Below, in pieces: positions 1 to 12,500 of a stretch of 64,000 bases of DNA. The notes below the pieces were generated by a model that had not been told where the DNA came from, did not search any database, and worked only from the letters and a program-made list of their open reading frames with translations. Both the position numbers and the translations under genes were made by a program. This DNA comes from Owenia fusiformis (taxonomy: Eukaryota > Annelida > Polychaeta > Sabellida > Oweniidae). The stretch covers positions 18,277,513 through 18,341,512 of the forward strand of contig CAIIXF020000004.1 of the NCBI GenBank assembly GCA_903813345.2. The letters are read 5' to 3'. Every line of letters begins with the position of its first letter. The first letter of the stretch is position 1.

Positions 1-3000
1 CTTGATGATGTGACTAACCATCGGCCTGGAGATGGGGCTACGAAGGGAGACACTGTAGGATTCCAAGAGGTAAGTTTTCCGTTACTCTCGTCACAAATCA
101 CGGTCCTACGCAAATAGTACTTGATTTGTTGACGCTATTAGGTCGGTGTTTAGAGGGGAAAAGAGATGTTTATCATATTCTAGTTAACTGTCTGCTTTAT
201 ACGTATTTGGTGGCTTGGAATAACCGCCCATTTATAATATCCACAAAATATTCGACACAATCCCAGGGAAACGTAAATGAACTATAGTATTGCACCTCGA
301 TCAAAAAATATTTACAGAAAGACTGAACTGGGTAAAAAATAAATTGATTGTGTATGGGGCACCATGCAAGTGTGCAGTTCAAAAGTGAACGTTTTTGAAA
401 TGCAGACATTGAATTAAGCTCAAATCCGCCAGAAATAGCCGCCAGATATAAAAATTCTGAAAGGATTGGTATCGATATGGCGCACTGAATTCAACATAGT
501 TTTTCTCTTAAACCACGGTCCTTTATGTAATGGTCGCTGATTGACAACAATTTAATGCGAAAATTATTTAAATATATTTTTTATAACATTTTTTGATTTT
601 TAGTGTAATTGTTTTTTGTTCCTTTCTACCACAGTTCAGTTCAGTTCGGTGTCTTTATTTCCTCCACACAGGTGAAGATTTAAACATTACATATAATTAC
701 AGACAATTCACATTAACAGATTATGCACATTTGTACATATTAATTGTTACATATAGATTTACATTTAGATTTTTTACATTTCTGTTTGTTTGATTACTGT
801 TTTCACCATTAGATCAATGTAATATGCACTATTCAATAGGAACTGTTCAATTGTACCATCTTGGCAATTTTGAAGTACATCAGTCGTGCTTCCTAATAAA
901 TTCTTGAGAATGAAATAAAATATCTTTCCTAACCTTGTTGGAACAGACTAGCATATACCATATTTTCTTAGACATCTCAATATTATAGTTATGCAAAGGA
1001 AAATTTGGTTGATTTAACAAAAGTATAAAAAACAAAAATAGATAAAAATTAAAGTAAACCTTTTATTTCATTAACAAGATACTTTTTTGAATCAACCAAA
1101 CTTTCCTTTGTACAATTACAATATTGAGAAACCTAAACATGTTGTGTATTTGTCGTTTTGTTCCAATGAGGTCTGATGTGTTTTCTAAAACAACATAGAA
1201 AAAGATATATTCTTTTCTGTTACCATTCAAAAGATGATCATTAGATTGACGATGTGTAAAATTTTCAGAATATTTTGATGATTGGTTTAAGAGAAACATG
1301 TATTTAATTCAGTTCGCCATATCAATACCAATCCTTTACCAAATCAAATAGCCAAAGTACAAGTTAGAGTATTCCTAATAAAGATGTTGTATTAAATATC
1401 GCCCTGTTATCATTTTCTAGCGAAAAAGTCCCGATGATGCCGGAGACACTTTATTATGAATGAACCAAAGGGTTAAGAATTTAGAAGCACTTAATTCAAC
1501 TTTTAATGCATACTTAGTTGAATTATATAATTTAAAAAAATAAAATATATGATTTAAAGCATATATATTAATACGCATTCGAACAATCCCGTATGTTTTT
1601 AAATTAGTATATGTGCTTTGAATCATATATTTTAATTTTTTTGATTAAATAATTCAACTGATCTGCTCCGGTTACGTTCCCAGCTCCGGTTACGTTCCTA
1701 AGTAATATTTTTAAAACTTTTTTTCAATTAAACAAATCAGAGTCGTGTGAATCAGAAATAACAGAATTATTCAAAAGTATAAGGACTATTCTGTACTTTT
1801 TTCAAAAGTCTACACTTAAATGTTGTGAAAAGTTATAATCGAAAAACCATCTTTCGGAGTAAAGTCCGTCTGCGCCGATTTCAATAACTTCGTACTTGAT
1901 CAGAACTGGGTTCCATCAGAATTCCTACAAAGTCATGAATGAAATAGTTATTGCATGGAATACTTACTTTTGTCAAAATCAAAATAGAACTCTAGTTAAA
2001 AAATATATTGTGCTAAATTATTGCCATTTCTTAGTAAAATGTCGTTCTCCGGTACGTTGCCAAAATTATTCGATGGTACCCCGTGATTCAGCGTTCTTGT
2101 ACAGGCCCGTAACCAGGATTCACCGTGAGGCGTCACTTTTTATAAAATTCCAGGAGGTTCCCTTTTGACAACTTCGGCCCTAAATTGGCCAAAATCACTT
2201 GAAATATGCTCAGAATGGTGAAAAACTGCATGATTTTGAAAGGATTTTTGGCCAGTGCGGGTCCGCTCGAACCCCTGCCAAAGGGACATGTTGTAAGCGC
2301 ACAGTCTTAGGGAGTTCCACCTATTGATCCCTAGCAATGTTAATTTCTATTTTGGCAGTTTCAGGGGTTATATGAAATACTTTATTTCATATTTCTATAG
2401 ATGTCTCCTTCGTTAAAAAATATGACATTCTCAAGTACAAGTAGAAGACAATTAAAATATCAAAAAGATTCAAAACTATATTTCCTGCTCGAAACATTAA
2501 ATGACGATGAACGGAAGAACCTGCTATTGATAATGTAATCACCAGATATGTTGCCTAATCAAATTAATGTAACATGATAGATTCATGCAATTCAATAGAA
2601 ACACTTCTAGAAACCCCGTCTTTTCTGCGTATGATGATTTACTCTAGGTAGTGGTTCCGATTTCATACCTGTATATATTTTCCTTTTGTAGACATGTACA
2701 TTTATAAAAGACAGCAACGCCCAGTGTTACCAAGACAACCAGCAAGTGGGAGACTATTGTGTTCGTGGAAACACATGGATAAGTTTTGATGGTTCCTCAA
2801 CATTAACATACAAAGTGAGCTATAAACGGGTATTCAAACCTTATCATATTACAGTGAGCACTTTAGGAGATCATGTCACCAAGTTTTCAAATTAGATATG
2901 GATAGCCGAATGGCTGATCTACTGCACGGTTACGCCTGCTTAGGACAATTTTGATATTTTACATCTTGTACATTTAAATGTCCTCTTTTGAATATCCATA

Positions 3001-3292
3001 ATTTAATTTGGGTGATATTTCTATATTTTTCATCCAAGAATTACGCCCAAGAGACGTTCTCCAAACCAAGGACGTCTATCTCCTTTAGAGTTTCTTTCCT
3101 TTAATCTTAAAGTGATATCAGCTGTCTCATCAATTGGTATATTTCCAGGCAGAATGGGTAATTCAACACGGGCTTGGGGGTATTGCAACATGGACTCTTG
3201 ATAGAGATGACTTCTCCAATTCATGTACCATGGGCGCCTACAACCTCACAAAATCATGGACGAGTGTATTATCAGATGCATCCAAACAATGA
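1..3292 (+). CDS. GH18 chitinase-like protein, 3' part (exons 1..69, 2692..2814, 3149..3292)
   Basis: C-terminal part of a glycoside hydrolase family 18 protein, the family that cleaves chitin or has become chitin-binding lectins. Three exons join in phase 0 (GAG|GTAAGT; TTTTGTAG|ACA; AAA|GTGAGC; TTTCCAG|GCA) and end at TGA 3290-3292. Family hallmarks: VGFQETCTFI, matching the 'Y-E-(V/I)-C' segment; GNTWISFDG, matching the family's W-V-G-(F/Y)-D-D segment; and GLGGIATWTLDRDDFS, matching the last barrel strand (GLGGxMxWxLDxDD) with the substrate-stacking Trp. The catalytic DxxDxDxE lies upstream of the window, so activity cannot be judged. The protein ends about 23 residues after the barrel motif, with no C-terminal chitin-binding domain. 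Chitinase versus chitinase-like lectin is unresolved; family assignment is firm. Confidence 0.85.
70..2691 (+). other. Intron of the GH18 gene, with a nested hairpin repeat
   Basis: AT-rich intron with no credible coding exon. It holds an inverted-repeat element at about 460-1338 (listed separately). The motif CTCCGGTTACGTTCC occurs twice in tandem near 1664-1699. I see nothing else recognisable; short open frames here have no family features. Confidence 0.6.
460..1338. repeat. Inverted-repeat (foldback/MITE-like) element with inner hairpin
   Basis: Arms of about 55 bp at 460-514 and 1283-1338 are inverted copies (shared core AAAGGATTGGTAT, GATATGGCG, TTCTCTTAAACC). A second, inner pair lies at about 975-1016 and 1089-1131 (CAAAGGAAA...TTGGTTGATT). 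Target duplications were not resolved. Probably a non-autonomous DNA transposon or two nested ones. Confidence 0.55.
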
Positions 3293-3489
3293 TGTTCGAT
3301 GTATAATTGGCTTTTATATTTGTAAACCTTGACATTTTAATTTTGAACAATCGTTTGTTATTGACCTAGATGGAATGCTTATCGTAAGGGCTTCACTTTA
3401 ATAACTGATGGAGGGTTAACCAACTCATGCCATCAATAAGATGTTTTGTCAAATAGATTAATTTATGCATTCGTTATTTGATATTTATA
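3293..3489. other. 3' flank of the GH18 gene
   Basis: Presumed 3' UTR and flank after the TGA at 3290-3292. No canonical AATAAA is obvious before the transposons begin; an AATAAA-like string occurs near 3631 inside the adjacent MITE. Nothing else seen. Confidence 0.4.
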
Positions 3490-3663
3490 CATACTCCTCT
3501 TCATAAGTTTGGCAACCTTTTATCCCCAAATATAGACATACGTGTTTAAAGCCCCTCTATGTTTTTTTTATTTTCATAACCTGCAAGAAAAACTGATAAT
3601 GAAGGTGGAGCCTACTCTTTACATGTTATGAAAATAAAAAGTCAAACCTTTAACACATACATA

Positions 3664-5625
3664 CAGGGTGATCCAGAAGTAACGTCAAAGACATTGTAAT
3701 TTCAAAAGTATTCATCAGATCTTCATGAAATTTGGTATACATGTACCCACAACATTTCTGAGTTACCATCTCAAAGATTGGAATTCAATCATTTCATTGG
3801 TTGAAATTATGGTTGCTATAGTAACCCGATATCGCGTAACCCGGGGCAAATTACTTAACGTGTAATGCGTAATCTCAAAATATCAACAAGATCTGAAATT
3901 GTTATATCCTCAACATTTTATTTCACAACAATATAAATCATACTATTGCACAGTTACTAATAATAGTTCATTCTACATAATTGCCACCATTTGCAACACA
4001 TTTCTCATGTCTGGATACCCATTCCTTGAACACAGAATTAAGTCCATTAGAACTCATTCCTTGTAGGGCTAGTACTACGGCATTTTTCAATTCCTCACAG
4101 GATTGAAAATTATTTCCACTAAGGTTTCTTTTTAGTTCCCCATACAAATAAAAGTCACTGGGGGCAAGATCAGGTGAATAAGGGGCATGTTCAAGTTGTT
4201 GAAATCCAAGTGTTTGGACTGTGTTGCTGGTCAGGATTGCAGTGTGCGTAGGGGCATTGTCCCAATGCAAGATAAACTGCTGCAGATGTCCGGGACGCTT
4301 TTTCCTCAGGGAACGTTGAAGATCACGCTTCAGAACCTGAAAAACAAATGTTTAATGGTTGTTAAACCAGTTGTTTCATTGATTGGATTTGGATTTGAAT
4401 CATGGCCATGGAGTTATAATTATATTGACAGTGAACAACATTTAAATACTTTAATTTAAAAATAAAATTCACAGTATGATGTATTATTAGAACAAATGAT
4501 ATCTTACCTTTGCAATGTAAACGGCATTAATTCTCTGGCCAATGGGAACAAAATGGGTTAACACCATTCCTCTAATGTCAAAGAATGTCACAACCATTTG
4601 TTTCTTTTGTGGAATTCCTGGTACTATTTTAGGCTTGGTTGGTGTTGGGGAGTTGTCATGTTTCCACGATGAACTTTGTTGCGTGGTCTCTGGGATGTAG
4701 AATGATAGCAATGATTCGTCACTCGTAATGATCTTGTTAAGAAAGTCATCTCCATCTCTCCGATATTTTGCAAGAAAGTCCCTTGAAGCCTTAACACGCC
4801 GGTCTTTCTGCTCCTGTGTCAAGTCATGCGGCACCCATTTAGCAGACACCTTCTTTAACAGACAGTTCTTTGTCAGTATCCGTTGCACAGTCCCATAGCT
4901 CAGATCGTGTTTTTCAGCCAATTCTCTGATAGAAATTTGCCTATTGTCCATAACATCAGCTTCAATTGCTTTGATGGTTTGATCATCGAATGACGACACT
5001 GGCCTGCCTCCTCGCTGCTTGTCTACCACTTCATCATATCCACTGGAATACTTGTTAAACGACCTGTAAATGTTTCTCTCAGCAATGGCAGCTTTACCAT
5101 ATGCCTTCTTTATCTGTCTTATAGTCTCTTTTACACCTTTCCCCAACTTTACACAGAACTTAATGTTTGTTCTTTGCTCTATTTTACTCTGACTTGGCGC
5201 CATCTTGAATTGGGTGGGTTAGTGTCCTTGGTCATGTTAGTATTTGTCATGGATGATGGAAGCAATTCAAAGAAATTGAAAGCTTTTTATGAATGCCTAT
5301 TGTGACATCACAACTATTACATATTTGTTACCATGGCAACAAATATAAAAATCATAGAAAACAAACAATGAACATTTTCAAATGTTACTGACTTTTTAAA
5401 TTAGAGAAATTCACAAAAACGTTATGGTTTCTCTTCAATTTGCCCCGGGTTACGCGATATCGGGTTACTATAGCAACCATAATTTCAACCAATGAAATGA
5501 TTGAATTCCAATCTTTGAGATGGTAACTCAGAAATGTTGTGGGTACATGTATACCAAATTTCATGAAGATCTGATGAATACTTTTGAAATTACAATGTCT
5601 TTGACGTTACTTCTGGATCACCCTG
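3664..5625 (-). mobile_element. Mariner (DD34D) transposon, apparently full length
   Basis: A 1962-bp element beginning CAGGGTGATCCAGAAGTAAC and ending in its inverse, flanked by TA duplications (3662-3663 and 5626-5627). The terminal inverted repeats are 189 bp (3664-3852 and 5437-5625) and look identical base for base by eye, which suggests recent insertion. That is much longer than the roughly 30-bp ends of classical mariners. It carries one transposase on the minus strand and lies inside an older hairpin MITE. Confidence 0.9.
3968..5203 (-). CDS. Mariner transposase, two exons (5203..4508 and 4336..3968)
   Basis: DDE/D transposase that cuts and pastes its element at TA sites. Exon 1 (232 codons, ATG at 5203) and exon 2 (122 codons plus stop) join in phase 0 across a 171-bp GT-AG intron (AAAG|GTAAGA ... 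TTTTTCAG|GTT), giving about 354 aa, the usual mariner size. N-terminal HTH region is followed by KVSAKWVPHDLTQEQK, the mariner WVPH.L signature. Catalytic residues: D in ITSDES, D in HWDNAPTH, D in YSPDLAPSDF; the last two are 34 residues apart (DD34D). No stops or frameshifts interrupt it, so it may be functional. An intron in the transposase is unusual for mariner. The alternative is that the 171 bp is a frame-breaking insertion, but splice sites and conserved sequence resume exactly at its edges. Confidence 0.88.
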
Positions 5626-5667
5626 TATATAGGGAAAAGGGTTGCCAAACTTATGGAGGGGAGTGTA

Positions 5668-6337
5668 GCACTAGAATACTTTATCATTAAAACGACGATT
5701 TAGCTGGGAAGAATTAAAACATAGATTGGATCGAGTGGATTGGATTGAGTTGATTTCATGTAAAAGGTGGATTGAATCGAGAATTTTTTAAAAAATGTGG
5801 AATTTCCACAGTTTAGATTAAAATAGACGAGATATGTTAGTAATACTTAGGATATAGAGCTATCCAGGCATTTCAGGGGTCTCCGGCCCTGTCAATATAT
5901 CTATATGTCCCTCAGAATATCCCAAATACCCAGAAGGATAAATGATTTCAATCTATTAGTTAATAAATTAATATCTATACGACTTTAAGAGCAGTGAATG
6001 AGATGTGGATGATACACAAATACACATGGTAAAAAATACACAAATATAACGAACAAATCATATGTTGTTATTTTTATTTGATAACTATATTTCATTTTGA
6101 TCGACTTGATTGTCACAATCTTACAGAAAAATATTCATACAGGCGTTTTGCATGGTAAAAAAGTGATATGATCGTACAGGCCTCGCCTAAATATATTCCA
6201 TTTAAATCAAGTTTCCCAATTTAGCCAATCCTTTCTTGAAAACGAAAGCACCCACCCACTTGGTTTTTTATTCAAAATGTATGGACGCGGCTTGGTTTAG
6301 ATGACGATGACGGTCTTCTCTCTGAATTAATGGTGCA
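5668..6337. other. Intergenic AT-rich DNA
   Basis: No open frame, repeat or RNA gene recognised. A short GATTGGATCGAGTGGATTGG-like internal repetition occurs near 5723-5755. Confidence 0.4.
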
Positions 6338-6339
6338 TA

Positions 6340-7217
6340 CACTCCCCTCCATAAGTTTGGCAACCTTTTCCCCCCATTGAACTACGTGTTAAAGCCTCTT
6401 TACGTTTGAATTTTTATTTACTTAACCGGCGATGAAATAACTTATAATATTGATGGAAACGTAACTTGACTTTATTTTTCCAATACCTCCAAATTTTCTC
6501 AATTTTTTTCCTCAATTACAATAGGTCGAAAATTGATGATAAATTTGATGAATTTTTGAAAATCGTCATTCCCATGTAATCCAATGGGAAATGAAAGGTT
6601 CGGGGCAAATCAGAAATCAGGATATCTTTTCAGTAAAAGATTCAGCAAAAAATATTTTTACATAGAAAATTGAATTGTCTAACTTTTTTGAACACTGAGT
6701 GTTTAGTTTATTTGATGAATATTAAAGTTACAGCGCTTCAAAGTCATTTTTGAAAATAATTTTTCGCCTCCTGTGTTATTTCAATGGGAGAGGTTTTTTG
6801 AAAAACAATTTTGACTTTAAAGCCCTATAACTTTGTTGAACCTGAAGAAACATATCAATTTTTTGTTAAATAAAGTTAGCAAATTCAATTGCCTGTCTAA
6901 CTCGTATTTTTTGCAAGGACTCGGATGGATGGATATTCTATCATATGACTTGCGGCAAACCTACCATTTCCCATTGGTTAACATTGGAATGTCGATTTTC
7001 AAAAATTCATCAAATTTATCATCAATTTTCGACCTAATGTAATTGAGGAAAAAAATTGAGAAAATTTGGAGGTATTGGAATTAAAGTCAAATTACGTTTC
7101 CATCAATAGTATAAGTATTTTCATCGCAGGTTAAGTAAATAAAAATTCAAAGGTAAAGAGGCTTTAACACGTAGTTCAATGGGGGAAAAAAGGTTGCCAA
7201 ACTTATGGAGGGGAGTG
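6340..7217. mobile_element. 878-bp Tc1/mariner-type foldback MITE
   Basis: Ends CACTCCCCTCCATAAGTTTG and its inverse, flanked by TA at 6338-6339 and 7218-7219. The halves are inverted copies over almost the whole length (e.g. 6500-6570 pairs with 7000-7075), so the single strand would fold into one long hairpin. No transposase. Same end sequence as the 3490-5665 MITE, so both belong to one family. Confidence 0.85.
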
Positions 7218-7219
7218 TA

Positions 7220-7910
7220 TACATAGTGCAACACTTCATATCATTCCTCAAAGGACAGAATCTACATTCTGGCATACTGTATTATAGGTCAAAGATACAA
7301 AAAATCTGATCATTAATCATTGGTTTGAAGGCCTCCAAAATGTGTTATTCTAATCACCTATAGGTCACCCGTCATTATAATTAATAAATCATCAGTAGAT
7401 GCAGACTAGATCCAGCACACCAGTCCTTGTCTATTTTCATGTTATTCCTCGCTTATTCCTCTTGTTAATTAAGAAAACGTGACTTGGATTAATCAATGCT
7501 TTGAATGCTAACTAATGCCGCTTTTATCTCTGCCGTGTTATTCCTCTGATATGACTGAATCATTATATCTATAAACATTTATAATCGCCCAGGGTAAAAT
7601 GACAATAGATTATCTTAACTAGCCATGCATGCACTCAAGGAATTGGGGAGATAGCACTTTACTTACTCCACTGACGGTATTTGTGTCTCAACGTTCTCGT
7701 TCTGTCAAGATCTTTTAAAACGCACCGTGACATATATTGTAAGGGCATATACTTTACCGGATAAAGAAGACAATGGATTAAAAAAACAATATGCTTATAA
7801 TATTATTTAATAAAACTTGAGATAACAAAGATATTAACGCAATATACTTTAAGTTGGATCTGTGCTTGACTTATGATCAATCACTGGAGTTGGCCTAGGA
7901 CTACAAAAAC
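7220..7910 (+). promoter_or_regulatory. Upstream region of the multi-module protease-like gene
   Basis: Contains the presumed promoter and 5' UTR of the gene starting at 7911. The start context (AAAAACATGGAT) is favourable. I could not identify a TATA box or transcription start with confidence. Confidence 0.35.
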
Positions 7911-9556
7911 ATGGATAGAAGAGAAAACGTTTGTTTATTTGTATTAGGAATATTCGCTCTGTATACTCCACAAGTTACAGGTAAGACTGCCATTATTTCA
8001 CACTTCATCAGTTCTGCAAATGAACAATTGGAGAAAATATATCGCATGGATGTTTGAATCCTGCAGGTGCTAGCTATTAATCAAGTTGTTGTCATAGCAT
8101 TTAGTTTCCTGAAATAGTTTATTGGCGAAATGTCGATAAATTGTATGTTTAAAGTAATTTAATCAACGACACGTTTCATTCCTAATGTACTCACTGGTCA
8201 TTTGATCTGTAAAAGGGCCTAACGTTTATCTGGTCCTACAGTACAATATGTATTGGAGCTAAGGAAGAATCTTGAAGTTCTTAAGATTTTACTAAGACAA
8301 TATCTGATCTTGAAAAATATTGAATACAGTATACGGTATCCCCTTATTACATGTATTATGTCACCATCAAAAAGTTGTGACATATTGTTATGGTTTCCAT
8401 TTTTTGTCACGGCGATCGGCGGATAGCGGTTGGTGGTTGGCGGTTGGCGATCGGCGTCTTTAACAATTTCTTGCTTCAAATTGACCAACTTTTTGAAAAT
8501 CATCTTCAAGTTCTGAGAAGTTCAAATGTGACTTTAGATTTGAGATTTTTCCTTTATTTAATGACCTTCTCAGGGTCAAAAAACTTGTTTCAAATTGATC
8601 ATTTTTTCAAAATCATCTACAGAGTTCTCAGAAATTCAAATCTGAATTAAGATTGAACTGATAATATTGTTAGCAATTAGGTGGTGACATTTTTGTCATG
8701 TTAATGCCTTGTCATTGATCTTACCATGGGCTTTCAATATCTATTGAATGCCCATGATCTTCATCTTGCTTCATCAAGCTTCGGACCTATCCTAGAACGA
8801 AGTGATTGAGCATGGGAACCGACGATGCATGATCTTACGTATCATCTGATTTTAAGATTCTGTTTAAACTTAAGTGATATATGTTAATAATCAAAATACT
8901 CATCGATCACACGTAATCGTATCGATAATATGTATCTGAAAATTGAGACACAGGAAATAAATTTAATTTGAATGAGTAATTCTTCAAAAATATGCATTAA
9001 GATTTCTCCTGCAAAATATCTGTGCACGATGTACTTAAAAGAACAACGATACACTTCATATTAAAACAAAATATCCCTTAAAAATCAACCTTTCAATCCA
9101 ATACAATCACCTATATTCAATCACACAGTACACACCATACATAGGCCTATAAATACGTAACAAACAATAAAAATACAATACAAACAATCAAACGCACAAT
9201 CTAGACAATGAATATACAATCCTAACAATCAATATACAATCTAGACAAGCAAAAATACAATTAAATGCAGACAATCCAAGCAATTCCATTGAATTTGATG
9301 TGAAAACTCTTGTTTCATCCAGTTCAGTTAAAAGCAAGTGCAAAGTGCCAGAAAAGGTGCACAGCGCAGAGCGATTGTGAGGTTGGGTTCAGATGCACCG
9401 AAGAGCTCTGCTGCTTACTTCCGAAACTCTGCCAGGTGGGAGACCCTCTGCTTGGAGATGACGCAGGATTAGTAAGATGTGACGGAGCCCCTAGAAAGTG
9501 CCCCCGTGGCTATACATGTACTAATGTAACTGAGAACGCCGCAGCCTGTTGTAAAG
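7911..9556 (+). other. Exons 1-2: signal peptide and lustrin/WAP-like Cys-rich module
   Basis: Exon 1 encodes MDRRENVCLFVLGIFALYTP, a short charged start then a hydrophobic core: a signal peptide. Exon 2 (9323-9556, residues 24-101) has a WAP-like half (C..RC....DCEVG..C....CC) followed by a lustrin-type repeat (LCQVGDPLLG ... CPRGYTC ... AACCKG). The lustrin pattern C-x-x-G-x-P-L ... C-P-x-G-Y-x-C ... C-C is matched well. Confidence 0.75.
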
Positions 9557-12500
9557 GTAAGAATGGGAATAGGCGATGGTTAAGTATGGTATGATATGAT
9601 AAGATATATTGTATGGTATGGTATGATATGGTACGGTATGATATGGTGTGGTGTGGTATGATGTTGTATGGTATACCCCAAAATGCAATCTGATTTTCGA
9701 CGCCGTTTCGGTGCAGTTTCGGCTCCAAATGGACTGACTTGTCCGGTGGCAAATTTTGGTGTCGAAAGGTTTCGGTGCCGGAACGGTGCCGAAATGGTGC
9801 CGGAACAGCGCCGAATGTTTTCGATGCCGAAACGGCGCCGAATTATATTGGCTGTGATATGATGGGGTACGGTATATGGTATGGTATGATGTGGTATGAT
9901 ATGATATGGTATAAGTGATATGGTGTTGTATGACATGGCATGGTACGATATAGTATGGTATGATATCGTATGGCATGGCATGGTATGATGTGGTACAGTA
10001 TGGTATGTTATGATGTAGTATGATATGGTACGGATAGTGTGGTATATGCTATGGTATGGTATGAGGTGGTACGGTATGGTCTGATATGATATGATGTGGT
10101 ATGATATAGTATGGCACGATATAGTGTGGTATGATGTGGCATGGTATGATGTGGTACAGTATGGTATGATATGATATGATGTGGTATGACATGGTTTGGT
10201 ATGGTATGATATGGTATGGTATAATATGGTGTGATATGATGCAGTATGTTATGGTATGGTATGTTATAGTATGGCAGAGTTCTAAAGTATGCTACATGTA
10301 TGGTGTATAATGATTTTAACAGTAAGTAGTGACTTAGACTTATATGAGCCAATGTGATAAGCATTCAACCATTGGAACTATCAATACACAATTACATTCA
10401 AAAATTTTATTTCAGTTATTAATTCAAAAGTAAATGAAACAATTTGATGTTGTTCGATGTGTTCGAACTGATCATTTTATTGCATCCATAAATGACATCG
10501 CTGCATCATAGAGAGTATAACAATATTGCCAATGCGTGAATGAGTGAAATTAAAAGCAGTTTATGTAGTTTATCAACAGGTGATATCATAATTACTCATT
10601 CTCTTCATGTTCAATCTATTCCAATGTGTTGACAATAATTGATTGCCCTTAAATGAGATCTGCTGTGAATACATATCACCATGACATACATAGATAATAA
10701 ATGGGGCTTTCCTTAATGATAATACAACTACAAAGTGTTCCAAAGGTATCGGGACTTCCTTTTTATAATCGCATTTACGTTGAAGACCCCGGAAGGTAGC
10801 AGAATCTTTTGATGTTTTTTTCTTTATTGTGCTAGGTTTCATAAACTTAACAGTGATTTTACTTCAATTCATATTTATGAAATATTTTCCAATTATCCAT
10901 TGATTTCCTCGACTATGATACACCCTCTTCAATTTAAGGAACGGGGATTTTCAAATATTGAATAAAACGCTTTTTGTAATTTCATTTCCCAGGAAGTTGT
11001 CTGTCAGTGTCCATTAGAGAGTTGAGAAATATCTCGGTAAAAGAGCGAATTCTTGATGCTCATTCGGAATAACAACACATTAATTTCCAAATGCTCCAAA
11101 TGTAGGTAATTTTCTTACCGAAACATGAGCTAAACAATAAATTGTGACGTTTTCTTAGTGTTTTCATTAAAAACAGCATGGTCTTTCTTTCGATACCTAC
11201 CTGTGAATATATTATATTTATATGGAAAAACTTGTCATTAAGCCATTTGTTTATGCAATCAAAAACGTGTATAATATGATATGTGTAGTGGCAACGTAGT
11301 CAGGTAGTTTTACATAAATATTACGGACTTTAAGCTTGCGTATAAAATCGAAACGCCAACTTATACGTATGACCAATCACCCATACAAATGCATCGATTA
11401 AATATTTTCCGTTCACGTATTGAAGCCTCACTTTCCGATGGTGAACCAACAACACTCCCAAAAGTTCATTTTATCATTATATTATCTGGAATATAAAGTC
11501 AGCCTTGAGAGCAGATATTTTACGCCACGTGACATAATTGCGCCTGTGGTGGAAATAATTTGCCGCAAAATACGATTTTTTGTAAATAATAATAAACTCC
11601 GACCGCAAAAATCAGTTATTCGCTCTTATATTGTGCCAATTAGTGCGTGATTTAAAGGTTATTTTTATCAATTTTGCGAAGGGCATAATACTATTTGCAC
11701 TTGAGTGAGGAACCAATCGAGCTGCAACGCTTTTGAAAGCATCAGAGCATGTAAACTATATAACAGCAACGCATTGCCAGTGGTATAGGTTATTGGTTTC
11801 CGGTCAAACATAGTCTATTTCTACTTTGGTTCAGCCTTCGTAGTATTTTGCGAAAACAACTTTTAGATTTGGCGCCAGAATAACTTGGCACAGGGTACGT
11901 CAAAACTTTCACGGTCACATGCTTTGAAAATATAACAACATTTCAGAGGTTGACAGTTTTGTCTTAAAAATCCAAATCGTGTTTTATAGGAAAATATCCT
12001 GGAAATATCACTCGCTTTGTAACACTGTGGCTAGTCGATCTATGTGGATGCAATCATTCATATGCAATGTATCGTGGGTGCTCGCGTACATTATAGGGAA
12101 TGGGATCATTGCAAAAATATGACAGCAAATCGGGGTAAGTGATCTCAGAGTATCTACTTAACATTGTGACTTGAAATCTTGCATACATATTCAATATGCA
12201 TAGTATGACAATGTGTGAAAGTTTCAGCCACCATATTCATGTTATAGGGAAGATATTTGAAAAACATTTCGTAAACGTCAAAATATATGTATAAAATGGA
12301 CGCCACTATGTATCATTTGGATTCAGAACGGTAACAAATGGATGCTATAATAAATTATAATTTTATCATGATGATTTATTTACTGATGGACAACTGGCCA
12401 GATTTTCTTTGTATCCATTGTTTGGATAAACATTCCTCATTCAGTAAAGTAATTAGCCACACCATTACAAGACACCCTCATGAAGAATTGAAAATACTAT

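Larger units (their letters stand above)
3490..5665. mobile_element. Tc1/mariner-type hairpin MITE, split by a mariner insertion
   Basis: Outer ends are inverted copies of CTCCTC/CTCCCCTCCATAAGTTTGGCAACC, flanked by TA at 3488-3489 and 5666-5667. The same ends occur on the 6340-7217 element. The left part (3490-3661) is itself a partial palindrome. Removing the mariner and one TA leaves a MITE of about 210 bp. The TA duplications and end sequence indicate mobilisation by a Tc1/mariner transposase. Confidence 0.75.

Noticed and set aside
9323-9327. Exon 2 starting after the second AG (9328) instead of 9323
   Set aside because: It would break the phase with exon 1; 9323 gives an open, phase-1 junction.
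9510-10364. Long minus-strand open frames rich in YHTIPYHT
   Set aside because: They are translations of the ATGGT simple repeat; several frames stay open at once.
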